Origin: Spirochaetaceae bacterium
GTDB taxonomy: Bacteria; Spirochaetota; Spirochaetia; DSM-2461
Assembly (NCBI GenBank): GCA_016342385.1
Contig: JAEINM010000267.1
Location: 1-5,983, forward strand
Reading direction: 5' to 3'
DNA: 5,983 nucleotides
Position 1 is the stretch's first letter, and each line of letters begins with the position of its first letter. Positions 5,891 to 5,983 of this stretch are shown piece after piece. The position numbers and the translations under genes are program-made. The notes under the pieces were generated by a model. That model was not told where the DNA came from, ran no database searches, and saw only the letters and a list, made by a program, of their open reading frames with translations.

Positions 5891-5953
5891 AGGCCTCCAT
5901 CCTCCGAAGCTTACTTCGGGAATGAAGGCTTTGTTTTCTCCGCGGCTTACCGC
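5891..5953. repeat. Two neighbouring hairpins with a shared CTTA loop, probable intergenic repeat
   Basis: CCGAAG (5904-5909) and CTTCGG (5914-5919) form a hairpin around CTTA. Imperfect outer arms extend it, pairing AGGCCTCCAT (5891-5900) with ATGAAGGCTT (5922-5931). A second hairpin, GCGG (5942-5945) and CCGC (5950-5953), also has CTTA as its loop. The flanking text at 5932-5975 (TTTTCTCCGCGG..., GAACACAGAGACCC) has the feel of dispersed intergenic repeats seen in other genomes. Only one copy is in view, so the repeat status is inferred. Confidence 0.35.
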
Positions 5954-5983
5954 AATTTCTGCGAACACAGAGACCCAACGCTA

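Larger units (their letters stand above)
5674..5983. other. Intergenic region upstream of htpG, without a confidently recognised gene
   Basis: From the htpG start rightwards this 310-base stretch holds the ribosome binding site (5684-5689), the long leader stem-loop, the TATAAT box, an AT-rich tract (5780-5850), and from about 5861 a more GC-rich segment with hairpins. The + strand is open from an ATG at 5861 to the window edge (41 codons, beginning MDDEDPFLYSRPP), but there is no well-placed Shine-Dalgarno and the translation matches no family I know. Confidence 0.5.

Noticed and set aside
1..5983. tRNA, rRNA, CRISPR array, transposase or toxin-antitoxin pair
   Set aside because: No cloverleaf-like sequence, regular spaced repeats, transposase motif or paired small genes were seen on either strand by eye.

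Overview
The window carries a bacterial chromosomal segment of moderately low GC, with core housekeeping genes and no mobile element, CRISPR array or RNA gene that I can see. The taxon is not certain. Compact AT-rich intergenic regions, strong Shine-Dalgarno sites, and a beta-barrel outer-membrane protein with an early NPAG motif suggest a diderm anaerobe, possibly a spirochaete of the Spirochaeta/Treponema type. That placement is inference from protein style only.

Layout. On the + strand, the 3' third of aroA (EPSP synthase, shikimate pathway) enters from the left edge and ends at 430. After 47 bases comes a short Uma2-family (PD-(D/E)XK-like) nuclease fragment at 478-765. It keeps the family N-terminus but lacks the catalytic core, although it has its own extended -10 promoter, ribosome binding site and terminator. 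A symmetrical terminator at 784-799, flanked by A and T runs, separates this side from three convergent minus-strand genes. Read from right to left these are htpG (Hsp90 chaperone, 3802-5673), a DHH/DHHA1 phosphoesterase with two CBS domains (2338-3648 or 3654), and a secreted outer-membrane beta-barrel protein with a very acidic insert (861-2153).

The three minus-strand genes are codirectional but separated by 147-184 bases. Each gap has its own -10-like element and symmetrical DNA, so they look like single-gene units more than one operon. They share no obvious pathway. HtpG is a stress chaperone, the DHH-CBS protein is probably a nucleotide or short-RNA phosphoesterase under adenylate control, and the barrel protein sits in the outer membrane.

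The most notable non-coding structure is the htpG leader. A long interrupted inverted repeat (5699-5766) begins where transcription should start and ends 9 bases before the Shine-Dalgarno. A perfect 28-bp palindrome (3767-3794) follows htpG directly. The right end (about 5861-5983) is different in texture, with two hairpins sharing a CTTA loop, and looks like an intergenic repeat or the start of an unrecognised + strand reading frame. I see no convincing new multi-gene system here; the interest lies in the leader and operator structures and in two proteins of unusual architecture.
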